32,224 nucleotides of DNA from an uncultured Pseudomonadota bacterium (GTDB taxonomy: Bacteria > Pseudomonadota > Gammaproteobacteria > Enterobacterales > Succinivibrionaceae). Shown here one piece after another: positions 15,251 through 25,500 of this stretch. The stretch spans positions 1 through 32,224 of the forward strand of contig ONPL01000012.1 of NCBI GenBank assembly GCA_900319705.1. Direction: 5' to 3'. How positions within the stretch are numbered: the first letter of the stretch is position 1; every line of letters begins with the position of its first letter. The translations under genes were made by a program, and so were the position numbers. The notes beneath the pieces were generated by a model, which was given only the letters and a program-made list of their open reading frames with translations, ran no database searches and was not told the DNA's origin.

Positions 15251-16318
15251 ATGAAGCAGCAAATCAAAATTAACACAAAAACTATTCTTGTTGCCGGCTG
15301 TCCGGGATTTATAGGATCATATTTGGTAATGCGTCTGTTCCGGGAAATGAATTCGGGCACTGTTGTCTCTTTAGACAACATGAATGATTACTACGATGTC
15401 AACCTGAAGGAATGGCGCCTGAAGCAGGTTGAGGAAACTGCTGCTGTTTCTCCTGTAAAGCATGTTTTTATTAAAGGCTCCATCGCAGACAAAAGCCTTG
15501 TGGATGAATTGTTTGAAACCTATCAATTCGATATCGTGGTAAACCTTGCTGCCCAAGCTGGCGTTCGGTATTCCATTGACCATCCGGATGTGTATATTGA
15601 GTCGAATATCATTGGGTTCTACAATATTCTCGAAGCCTGCCGCCATTATCCGGTGGAACATCTAGTGTACGCGTCATCTTCTTCCGTGTACGGTGGAAAC
15701 AAAAAAGTTCCGTTTTCTGTCGAGGATAAAGTGGACAATCCTGTATCCCTTTATGCAGCAACAAAAAAGAGCAATGAATTGCTTACCCATGCTTACAGCA
15801 AGCTTTATAACATTCCGAGTACAGGTCTTCGATTCTTTACGGTTTACGGGCCTGCCGGACGGCCGGACATGTTCTATTTTTTCGCTACCCGGAAGCTGGT
15901 GGCCGGGGAGAAGATTCGGATCTTTAACCATGGCAATATGAAACGAGATTTCACATACATTGACGATATAGTAGAAGGAATCATCCGTGTGATGCAGGGC
16001 GCGCCGGAAAAATCTGCTGATCCGGACGGTTTGCCAATTCCGCCGTATGCTGTTTACAATATCGGCAGCGGCCAGCCGGAAAACCTGTTGGACTATATCT
16101 CCACATTGCAGGAAGAACTTGTTCGTGCCGGCATTCTTCCTGCAGATTATGATTTTGAAGGCCACCGGGAGCTTGTCGGTATGCAGGCCGGAGATGTTCC
16201 GGTTACCTATGCGGACAGTTCCGCTCTGGAAGGTGATTACGGGTTTGTCCCGAAGATCGGAATCCGTGAAGGATTGCGAAAGTTCTGTGAATGGTATAAG
16301 GAGTATTATTGCTTATGA
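15251..16318 (+). CDS. UDP-glucuronate 4-epimerase (NAD-dependent, extended SDR)
   Basis: A 355-residue extended short-chain dehydrogenase/reductase. The NAD-binding G-x-x-G-x-x-G is at Gly16, Gly19 and Gly22 (AGCPGFIGS), with Cys17-Pro18 where relatives usually have Ala-Ala. The catalytic YxxxK is Tyr168/Lys172 in LYAATKKS, and the Ser-rich strand is ASSSSVYG. The segments NMNDYYDVNLKEWRL, RFFTVYGPAGRPDMFYF and MKRDFTYIDDIVEGI match UDP-glucuronate 4-epimerases (CapI / GAE type), which interconvert UDP-GlcA and UDP-GalA. This fits the UDP-glucose dehydrogenase three genes downstream. AAGGG precedes the ATG. It ends in an ATGA overlap with the next gene, so translation is probably coupled. 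Base composition is visibly more GC-rich than upstream. Confidence 0.9.
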   Translation: MKQQIKINTKTILVAGCPGFIGSYLVMRLFREMNSGTVVSLDNMNDYYDVNLKEWRLKQVEETAAVSPVKHVFIKGSIADKSLVDELFETYQFDIVVNLAAQAGVRYSIDHPDVYIESNIIGFYNILEACRHYPVEHLVYASSSSVYGGNKKVPFSVEDKVDNPVSLYAATKKSNELLTHAYSKLYNIPSTGLRFFTVYGPAGRPDMFYFFATRKLVAGEKIRIFNHGNMKRDFTYIDDIVEGIIRVMQGAPEKSADPDGLPIPPYAVYNIGSGQPENLLDYISTLQEELVRAGILPADYDFEGHRELVGMQAGDVPVTYADSSALEGDYGFVPKIGIREGLRKFCEWYKEYYCL

Positions 16319-17490
16319 GATGCAAAGAAAGATTTTATGAAATCTACGGAAATAATCCAGAGGGTTTATCTTTTTCTCCTTATCGGATATGCCCGATCGG
16401 TGCGCACAGCGACCATAACCTTGGGAAGATTACAGGGCTGGCGATTGATAAAGGAATTCATATCGCTTTCCGGCCGAAACAGAACGGCGTCATCGAGATG
16501 AGCAGCCTCCAGTTCCCGAAACGCGCGCAGTGGCATATCCGGGAAATTGGTGAGAAGACCGGAGACTGGGCGGATTATCTGCGCGGGGCAACATGGGCGC
16601 TGAGCAAAGAGCATATGCTGTCTGTCGGATTGTGCGGGGTGATTGAAGGGTCATTGCCGATCGGCGGTTTATCATCTTCCGCTGCTGTGATTCTGGCTTT
16701 CCTGAATGCTCTGGCGAGGGTGAACCGGATTCAGCTTTCTCCGCAGGAAATGATTAACATCGCATTTGACGCGGAGAAAAACTATGTGGGCGTTAATGTG
16801 GGAACGTTGGATCAAAGCTGTGAAGTACTCAGTAAGAAGAATCATCTGCTGTATCTGGATTGTGCGGATAACCGGTATGAACTGATTCCAACAAATCCGG
16901 CAATGAAACCGTATCGGATTGCGATCTTCTTTTCAGGGTTGGAACACAGCCTGGCCGGAAGCAAATACAATATGCGTGTGGATGAGCTGCGGGCCGGTGT
17001 ATATGCTTTACAAGCGTTTGCTGGACTGGATTACGGAAAATTCAATCAGGCGAACGCCCGGGATGTGAGCTGGAATATTTATCAGAAATATAAAGAGAAA
17101 CTGCCTGCTCCATGGGCGAAACGCTGTGAGCACTGGTATACCGAGTTCCGGCGGGTGGAAGCAGGAGCGGAGGCCTGGAGACGGGGAGATATTGAGGAAT
17201 ACGGAAGACTGTCCTTTGAATCCGGTTGGAGCAGTATTCACAATTGGGAGAGCGGCGCACCGGAACAGATCCGGCTGTATGAGATTATGCGGGAGACTTC
17301 CGGAATTTACGGCGGACGGTTCTCCGGCGCGGGTTTCAAAGGCTGCTGCATGGCGCTGATTAATCCGGACAAAGCCGGGGAGATTGAGGAACAGGTGGAA
17401 AAGAAATACCTGGACGCATTCCCGGAAATGAAGGGAAAGTACAGTTTCCATCTGTGTGAATCGGCAGATGGAATTGGTGGAGTATTATGA
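16315..17490 (+). CDS. Galacturonokinase-like GHMP kinase
   Basis: A 391-residue sugar kinase of the GHMP superfamily. Motif 1 is SPYRICPIGAHSDHN (residues 21-35), motif 2 GGLSSSAA (117-124) and motif 3 GGRFSGAGFKGCC (333-345). The motif-1 form C-P-x-G-A-H-x-D-H, rather than R-V-N-L-I-G-E-H-x-D-Y, together with the DWADYLRGA and FSGLEHSL segments, is what I remember of plant galacturonic acid kinase, not galactokinase. The likely reaction is GalA + ATP to GalA-1-phosphate; substrate specificity is inferred. The ATG overlaps the epimerase stop (ATGA) with AAGGAG upstream, and the end overlaps the next gene in the same way. The neighbours (epimerase, nucleotidyltransferase, UDP-Glc dehydrogenase) all point to UDP-GalA. 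Confidence 0.8.
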   Translation: MRCKERFYEIYGNNPEGLSFSPYRICPIGAHSDHNLGKITGLAIDKGIHIAFRPKQNGVIEMSSLQFPKRAQWHIREIGEKTGDWADYLRGATWALSKEHMLSVGLCGVIEGSLPIGGLSSSAAVILAFLNALARVNRIQLSPQEMINIAFDAEKNYVGVNVGTLDQSCEVLSKKNHLLYLDCADNRYELIPTNPAMKPYRIAIFFSGLEHSLAGSKYNMRVDELRAGVYALQAFAGLDYGKFNQANARDVSWNIYQKYKEKLPAPWAKRCEHWYTEFRRVEAGAEAWRRGDIEEYGRLSFESGWSSIHNWESGAPEQIRLYEIMRETSGIYGGRFSGAGFKGCCMALINPDKAGEIEEQVEKKYLDAFPEMKGKYSFHLCESADGIGGVL

Positions 17491-18225
17491 AGTGTTTGAT
17501 ATTGGCAGCCGGATACGCGACCCAGCTTTATCCGCTGACTGAGAATTTCCCGAAGCCGTTGCTGAAGGTTCAGGACAAAACAATTCTGGACTGGCTGCTG
17601 GAAGACATTGACCGGAGCGGATGCATTGACCAATATATCGTGATCACAAATCACAGGTTTTCGGATCATTTCAGGCAATGGGCAGAGAAACATCCTCTGC
17701 CCATTACTGTGCTGGATGATGGAACAGAAACCAATGAGACAAGGCTTGGCGCGGTACGGGATGTCCAGTTTGCAATCGATGAACTGAAACTGGAAGATGA
17801 TCTGCTGGTGATTGCAGGGGATAATCTTCTGAACTTTTCCCTGACCGGATTTATAGCATACCAGAAGCGGAAGAATACGACATGTATCATGCGCTACTGG
17901 GAACCGGATATGAATAAGCTTCATAAAACCGGTGTGGCCGAGGTGGATGAGAATGACAGGATTCTACGTATGGAAGAAAAACCTGCACATCCCCGTTCCA
18001 ACTGGTGTACGCCGCCTTTCTACATTTACCCGTGCTTCCGATATTCCGCTTGTGAAGAAAGGCATAGAAGAGGGATGCGGAACAGACGCACCGGGAAGTT
18101 TCATTTCCTGGCTGTCCGCACAGACAGCTGTTCATGCTTACGAGATGCCCGGGAGAAGGTTTGACATCGGGAATCTTGCCAGCTATGAGGAAGTACAGAA
18201 CAGTTACCGCGGAATAGAAAAATGA
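17487..18225 (+). pseudogene. Sugar-1-phosphate nucleotidyltransferase, frameshifted and with an altered active site
   Basis: The first 180 residues are a nucleotidyltransferase (PF00483): MKCLILAAGYATQLYPLTEN, FPKPLLKV, DDLLVIAGDNL and RMEEKPAHPRSNW. After PPFYIY, near 18029, the frame breaks. The rest of the family fold (TRASDIPLVKKG, GTDAPGSFISWL, EMPGRRFDIGN) continues in another frame to a stop at 18223-18225. Adding back two bases (AC in a TACACC context) restores a 246-residue protein. The signature Arg of G-x-A-T-R-L-x-P-L is Gln13 here (CAG, one transition from CGG), a second hit at a catalytic position. Intact, it would have made an NDP-sugar from the product of the kinase next door. 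Left as it is, a 225-residue out-of-frame product is expected. It overlaps both neighbours by four bases. Confidence 0.8.
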
Positions 18226-18245
18226 AGGAAGGATATCATAATTCC

Positions 18246-19478
18246 ATGAATATTGCAGTTGCGGGAACCGGGTATGTGGGCCTTTCACTGGCTGCCCTTC
18301 TGGCTCAGCATAACCATGTGGTTGCTGTGGATATTGTTCCTGAAAAGGTTGACAGGATTAATGCATGGCAATCTCCGATACACGATGAGTATATTGACAA
18401 ATTCTTTGCTGAGCATAATGAAAGAAGACTGGATCTGACAGCTACGATGGATGCTGTGGGAGCGTATGCGAAGGCAGATTATGTAATTGTTGCCGCACCG
18501 ACTAATTATGATCCGCAGAAAAACTTTTTTGATACCAGTGCGGTTGAATCGGTAATTGAGCTGGTTCTTGCCAATAACGATCACTGTTCAATCGTGATCA
18601 AAAGCACAATCCCTGTCGGTTATACGGAACGTATCCGGGGAAAATACAAGTGTGACCGGATTCTTTTCAGCCCGGAATTTCTGCGGGAGAGCAAAGCATT
18701 GTATGACAATCTCTTTCCTTCCCGCATTATTGTCGGATGTGACGGAAAATGCAGGGAAAGAGCGGAAACATTCGCAAAGCTTCTTGTTGACGGCGCTGAG
18801 AAAAAAGATATAGATGTTCTGTTTATGGGGTTCACGGAAGCGGAGGCCGTAAAACTGTTCTCAAATACTTATCTTGCCCTTCGGGTTTCTTTCTTCAATG
18901 AACTGGACACATATGCGGAGATCAAAGGACTCAACACAAAGGACATTATCGAAGGCGTCGGTCTGGATCCGCGGATTGGCAGGCACTATGCAAATCCATC
19001 CTTCGGATACGGCGGTTACTGCCTTCCGAAGGATACCAAGCAGCTGCTGGCAAACTACCAGGATGTTCCGCAGAATATGATGACAGCCATTGTTGAATCC
19101 AACCGTACCAGAAAGGATTTTATCGCGGATCGCGTACTGGAAAGAGCCGGATACTACACAGCCAACAGTATGTGGAACGCAGAAAAAGAACGCCCGATCA
19201 CAATCGGTGTTTACAGACTGACAATGAAAGCCAACAGCGATAATTTCCGGCAAAGCAGTGTGCAGGGCGTTATGAAACGCATCAAGGCGAAAGGCGCTAC
19301 GGTAATTATCTATGAACCGACGCTGGAAGACGGAACGACCTTTTTCGGATCGCTGGTCGTAAACGATATTGAACGGTTCAAGCGGAGCTGTGACGCTATT
19401 ATTGCCAACCGGTATGATTCGATTCTGGATGATGTTCAGGAAAAGGTATATACACGGGACATTTTCAGACAGGATTAA
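18246..19478 (+). CDS. ugd: UDP-glucose 6-dehydrogenase
   Basis: A 410-residue member of the UDP-glucose/GDP-mannose dehydrogenase family, oxidising UDP-glucose to UDP-glucuronate with two NAD. The NAD loop GTGYVGLS starts at Gly7, STIPVGYT and [14 protein letters not shown] follow, then the central helix [19 protein letters not shown]. The catalytic Cys is Cys259 in [13 protein letters not shown]. The C-terminal UDP-binding domain ends at residue 410. ATG 18246 gives the usual beginning [12 protein letters not shown] and has AAGGAAGG upstream; an in-frame ATG at 18222 overlaps the previous stop (ATGA) and is an alternative. It supplies the substrate of the epimerase at 15251. Confidence 0.92.
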   Translation: MNIAVAGTGYVGLSLAALLAQHNHVVAVDIVPEKVDRINAWQSPIHDEYIDKFFAEHNERRLDLTATMDAVGAYAKADYVIVAAPTNYDPQKNFFDTSAVESVIELVLANNDHCSIVIKSTIPVGYTERIRGKYKCDRILFSPEFLRESKALYDNLFPSRIIVGCDGKCRERAETFAKLLVDGAEKKDIDVLFMGFTEAEAVKLFSNTYLALRVSFFNELDTYAEIKGLNTKDIIEGVGLDPRIGRHYANPSFGYGGYCLPKDTKQLLANYQDVPQNMMTAIVESNRTRKDFIADRVLERAGYYTANSMWNAEKERPITIGVYRLTMKANSDNFRQSSVQGVMKRIKAKGATVIIYEPTLEDGTTFFGSLVVNDIERFKRSCDAIIANRYDSILDDVQEKVYTRDIFRQD

Positions 19479-19534
19479 CATGTTTATTTGCAAAAAAAGA
19501 TTTCATATTATAGAACCTGTACAGGGGGAACAAC

Positions 19535-22500
19535 ATGAAGAGAAAAGTATTCCCGGCTTTGCTTCTGGGATTATTTATATTATTGATTAACACTGTATCT
19601 GCTGATCTGAGCACCAATCTGCAGATCCGGAAAGAAATAAATCCCAAAAATAAAAAGACCGCAAGTGTGACATATACTGACGCTGCAGGTAATCCGGTGA
19701 TTGCTGACGACAAGGGATACGCCATTGTGCGGTATGCATATACGACAGGAAACAAAATTGCAAAAACAGTATATCTGGATCCGGAAGGCAATCTGATCAA
19801 CTGTATTGATGGATATGCGCAGAAAAATTGTACTTATGGCGTAGGCGGACCGACAAAAACCGAATATCTGGACGCAGACGGACATCTTGTGAACGGGCCG
19901 GAAGGATATGCCCGCCAGGTGATCAAGTATACATACGGAAAGCATAAAAGCACCTGGGAATATGACGCGGATGGAAATCCGGTAAATCTGCACCGGATTT
20001 CGGAGCATAAGGCGGACAAGCCGGGACTCATTACCAAAGACGGCTGGTATGATACGGAAGGCAACCCGGCTGCGGGCCCGGAAGGATATGCCTGGGTGGA
20101 ATACAAATACCGCGGATCGAAGGTTTCCCGTACCGCTTATTACAACGCGGACGGAACACTGTATTACTATGCCAAGGAAGGATATGCCGTCAAGGAATAC
20201 ACATATGAAAACTCAAACATCCGGGAACTGAACTATTACGGAGCGGACGGGGAACTGATTGCCGGACCTAAAGGATACGCCCGTGCTGCTTACAGGTATA
20301 TCAGGCGCAAGAATGACCTTGCGCGATGGATCACATATTACAACGCTGACGGAAGCCTGTTTTTTACTGCCGATGGATACTGCGGTATTGAGCAGAGCCG
20401 CACCATGAAGGGGCAGGTTACAGACGAGAGGTATTACATCAGCGAGAATGAACGCGGATTTAACTCGGACGGGTACAGCCGGGTGGCCCGGAGCTATACA
20501 CAGCGCGGAAAGCTTGCCGGCCAGATCTTTTATGACGAAAAGGATCATCTGGTGGTTTCCGAATCGGAAGGATATGCCGTGATGCGGAATACATACAACG
20601 GCAATTACCTGACGAGGACGGAGTATTTTGACGAAAACAGCAAGCCGATGCCTGGCCCGGACGGATATTTCGCAATCCAGTATAAATATAAAAACAGAGT
20701 CAAGACTGAAGCAATCCTGTATGGTACAGATGGCACAACACTGGTTAACGGCAGCAAAGGATACGCCCGGATTGTTTATCAGAACGATAATAAGGGAAAC
20801 TGCATCAGCAAGTCTTATTATGACGCGGATGGAAACCGGTTTATTATCGGAAACAACGCGGATGAAATACGGTACGAATGGAAAGGGAAAAACCAGATCA
20901 GCGAGAGTTACTGGGCAAACGGGGAAGCGGTTGTAAACAATAAAGGATACCATAAGATTGAAAGGGAATATACCGGGAACGGAGATATCAGTGCGGAACA
21001 CTATCTGGACATTAAGGGCAAACCTGTAACATCAACAGAAGGCTACGCAAAAACTGAATATATCTACAATAGCAAGGGAAAGGTCATGGCTACGCTTTAC
21101 TATGATGAAGCGGGAGACCTGACACTGACCCCGGGGAAAGAATACGCGTATGTACGGACAATATCGGAAAAGGACAAGAAGCTGCTTGAGGATCCGGATT
21201 ATGTAGAAGAAGAGGAACCGGACGAAGAGGTAAGTGACGAAGACGATGAAGAAACATTCATCGATAATATAGAGGACGATGAAGATCAAAGAACCGGGCA
21301 CAGCGAGGAACCCACTGTAAGTGAAGACATGCAGGAAGAACAGCCTGCGGCAGCGGGGGTCACATATATTGAATATTATGGAACAGACAGAAAGCTGATG
21401 AACCTGTCTGCAGGATACGCGTACGTTGTACGGCGGACCGATAAAAAAGGAAACACAATAGAGCAGGCCTATTACAATACGGACAGTGAAAAAGTACTGA
21501 CAGCAAACGGATATCACTTTTTCAGACAGGAATATGACGAAAAAGATCTTCCGACAACTGTGGCCTATTTTGGGATAAACGGGGAACAGGTAATTAATTT
21601 AAAGGAAAAATATCACCGGATTGAACGGACTTATCGGGATAAAAAGCATCTGACCAGTGAAGCGTGGTTCGATGAAAATGATGAACCGATGACGATGGGG
21701 GACACCTATGTCCGAATCGAACGGGATTTTGACGCAAGAGGAAATACCACAGCGGAACGAACCTACGGAGCGGATGGAGAACTTATTGCACGGGGAAACG
21801 GCTATGACGAGGTCCGGCGGATATTCAACGAACAGAACAAGGCAATCCGGATTGAGTATTATCTGGGCGGAAAACTTTTCCGGACGGCAGGCGGATCTGC
21901 CATAGCGGAGAGAGAGTACGATGAAAAAGGCCGGATGGTCCAGGAACGGTATTATGACGAGAACGGCGAGAAGACGCTGCTTCCGGACGGATATCACGCG
22001 TATACGCAGGTATACGGAGAAGATGGATTCGTAGCTGAAACTGCGTACTACGGTGTGAACGGAGAGCGGGTCATCAACACAAAGGATAAATATCACCGTA
22101 TAGAACGGACATACCTGGATAAGGATCATATTACAAGCGAAGCATGGTTCGACGAAAACAATGAACCGATGACAATGGGAGATACGTATGTCCGATATGA
22201 ACGAGACTATGATGAGAGAAAGAACGCTATTGCAATAAGGACATACGGATTGAACGGGAAACTGATTGCGAGAAAAGACGGATATGATGAGGTCCGAAGG
22301 ATATTTAACGAACTAAACCAGGCAACCCGAATCGAGTACTATCTGGAAGGGCAGCTTGTATTGTTGAAGAATGGTTATGCTGCCCTGGAACGGGAATATG
22401 ACGGGAAGGGAAATGTCAGCCTGGAAAGATACTTCGATGAGAACGGTGAAAAGGCTTTACTTCCGAACGGATATCATGCTGTAAGACAGGTATTTGATGA

Positions 22501-25500
22501 GAAAGGGTTTCCGATATCTGTAGCTTATTTTGGAATAAACGGAGAACGTGTAAATAATAAAAACACAAAGTATCACCGGATTGAACGTACTTTTCTTGAT
22601 ATAAAGCATCTAACCAGCGAAACGTGGTTCGATGAAAATGATGAACCGATTACAATGGGGGATACCTATGTTCGGATCGAGCGGGACTTTGACGCAAAAG
22701 GAAATACCATAGCGGAACGAACCTTCGGAGCGGATGGAAAACTTATTGCACGGGAAAATGGTTACGACGAGGTTCGGCGGACATTCAACGAACAAAACAA
22801 GGCAATCCGGATTGAGTATTATCTGGGCGGAAAACTTTTCCGGATGGCAGGCGGATATGCCATAGCGGAGAGAGAGTACGATGAAAAAGGCCGGATGGTC
22901 CAGGAACGGTATTACGATGAAAATGAAGAAAAGATGCTTCTTCCGGACGGATATTACGCATATATCCAGGTATACGGAGAAGACGGATTCGTAGCTGAAA
23001 CTGCGTACTTCGGCGTAAACGGAGAACGGGTTATCAATAAAAACACGAAATATCACCGGGTAGAACGGACATATCTGGATCAGGACCACATTACGAGCGA
23101 AGCGTGGTTCAACGAGAACAATGAACCGATGACGATGGAGGACACCTATGTCCGATTTGAACGAGACTATGATGAGAGAAAGAATGTTATTGCAATACGG
23201 ACATACGGACCGGACGGAAAAGAGATAGCCCGGAAAGACGGATATGACGAGAGGAGACAGGAGTACGACGGACAGAACAGAGTGATCCGGATTGAGTACT
23301 ATCTGGGCGGAAAACTGTTCCGGATGGCAGGCGGATACGCTGCACTGGAGCGAGAGTATGATGAGAAGGGAAATATTAGCCTGGAACGGTATTTCGATGA
23401 AAACGGCGAGAAGACGCTGCTTCCGAACGGATATCATTTCTATACGCAGAAGATCGGAGAGAAAGGGCTTCCGACAAGTGTAGCTTACTTTGGTGCAAAC
23501 GGAGAACGAGTGATCCATAAAAAGACAAAGTATCACAGGATTGAGCGGACATACAGGGACAAGAACCATCTGACCAGTGAAGCATGGTTCGATGAAAATG
23601 ATGAACCGATGACGATGGGGGATACCTATGTCCGGATCGAACGGGACTTTGACGCAAAAGGAAATACCATAGCGGAACGAACTTTTGGAGCGGATGGGAA
23701 ACTTATTGTACGGGAAAATGGTTACGACGAGGTTCGGCGGACATTCAACGAACAGAACAAGGCAATCAGATATGAATACTATCTGGACGGGAAGCTGGTA
23801 TTGCGGGCAGGCGGATACGCAATTCTGGAAAGAGACTACGACGAAATAGGACGGATGATCCAGGAACGGTATTACGATGAAAACGGAGAAAAGATGCTTC
23901 TTCCGGATGGATATCACGCGTATACGCAGGTATACGGGGAAGACGGGTTCGTAGCGGAAACTGCTTACTTTGGTGTAAATGGTGAACGGGTAATCAACGC
24001 AGACACAAAATATCACCGGATAGTGCGGACATACCTGGATCAGGATCATTATACCAGTGAAGCGTGGTTCGACGAGAACAATGAACCGATGACGCTGGAG
24101 GATACGTATGTCCGTATTGAGCGTGATTATGATGAAAGGAAGAACGCGATTGTAATACGGACCTATGGAGCAGACGGAAAACTGATTGCGCGGAAAGACG
24201 GATACGATGAACTGCGAAGGACATTCGACGAACACAATCAGGCTGTCAGATTTGAGTACTATCTTGGCGGAAAACCAGTATTGCTGAAGAATGGTTATGC
24301 TGCATTGGAACGGGAATATGACGGGAAAGGAAATGTCAGCCTGGAACGGTACTTCGATGAAAACGGCGAGAAAACGCTGCTTCCGAACGGGTATCATTTC
24401 TATACGCAGGTGATTGGAGAGAAAGGGCTTCCGACTTCGGTGGCATATTTTGGCGTAAACGGAGAGTATGTAATCAACCTAAAAACAAAGTACCACCGAA
24501 TTGAGCGGACCTATCGGGATAAAAACCATGTGACCAGTGAAGCGTGGTTTGATGATAACGACGAACCGATGACGATGGGAGATACCTATGTTCGGATTGA
24601 ACGGGATTTTGACGCAAAAGGAAATACTATAGCAGAACGAACCTTCGGAGCGGACGGGAAACTTATTGCACGGGAAAACGGTTACGACGAGGTTCGGCGG
24701 ACATTCAACGAACAGAACAAGGCAATCAGATATGAATACTATCTGGACGGGAAGCTGGTATTGCGGGTAGGCGGATATGCCATCCTGGAGAGGGATTATG
24801 ACGAAAAAGGACGGGCGATCCAGGAACGGTATTACGATGAAAACGGAGAAAAGATGCTTCTTCCGGATGGATATCACGCTTATACGCAGGTATATGGAGA
24901 AGACGGATTCGTAGCTGAAACTGCGTACTTCGGTGTGAATGGAGAACGGGTCATCAACACAAAGGATAAATATCACCGGATAGAAAGGACATATCTGGAT
25001 CAGGATCACTATACCAGTGAAGCATGGTTTGACGAAAACGACGAACCGATGACAATGGGAGATACCTATGTCCGATATGAGCGTGATTATGATGAGAGGA
25101 AGAACGTTATTGCAATACGGACATACGGACCGAACAGTGAACTGATTGCCCGGAAAGACGGATATGACGAGAGAAAACAGAAATATGACGAGCAGAACAG
25201 AGTGATCCGGGTTGAGTACTATCTGGGCGGAAAACTGTTCCGGATGGCGGGCGGATACGCCGCGCTGGAGCGGGAATATGATGAGAATGGGAATATCAGC
25301 CTGGAACGGTATTTCGATGAAAACGGCGAGAAGACGCTGCTTCCGAACGGATATCATTTCTATACGCAGGTAATCGGAGAGAAAGGGCTTCCGATATCGG
25401 TGGCTTACTTCGGTATAAACGGAGAAGGGGTCATCAACAAAAAGACGAAGTACCACCGGATTGAGCGGACATACCGGGACAAAAAGCATCTGACCAGCGA

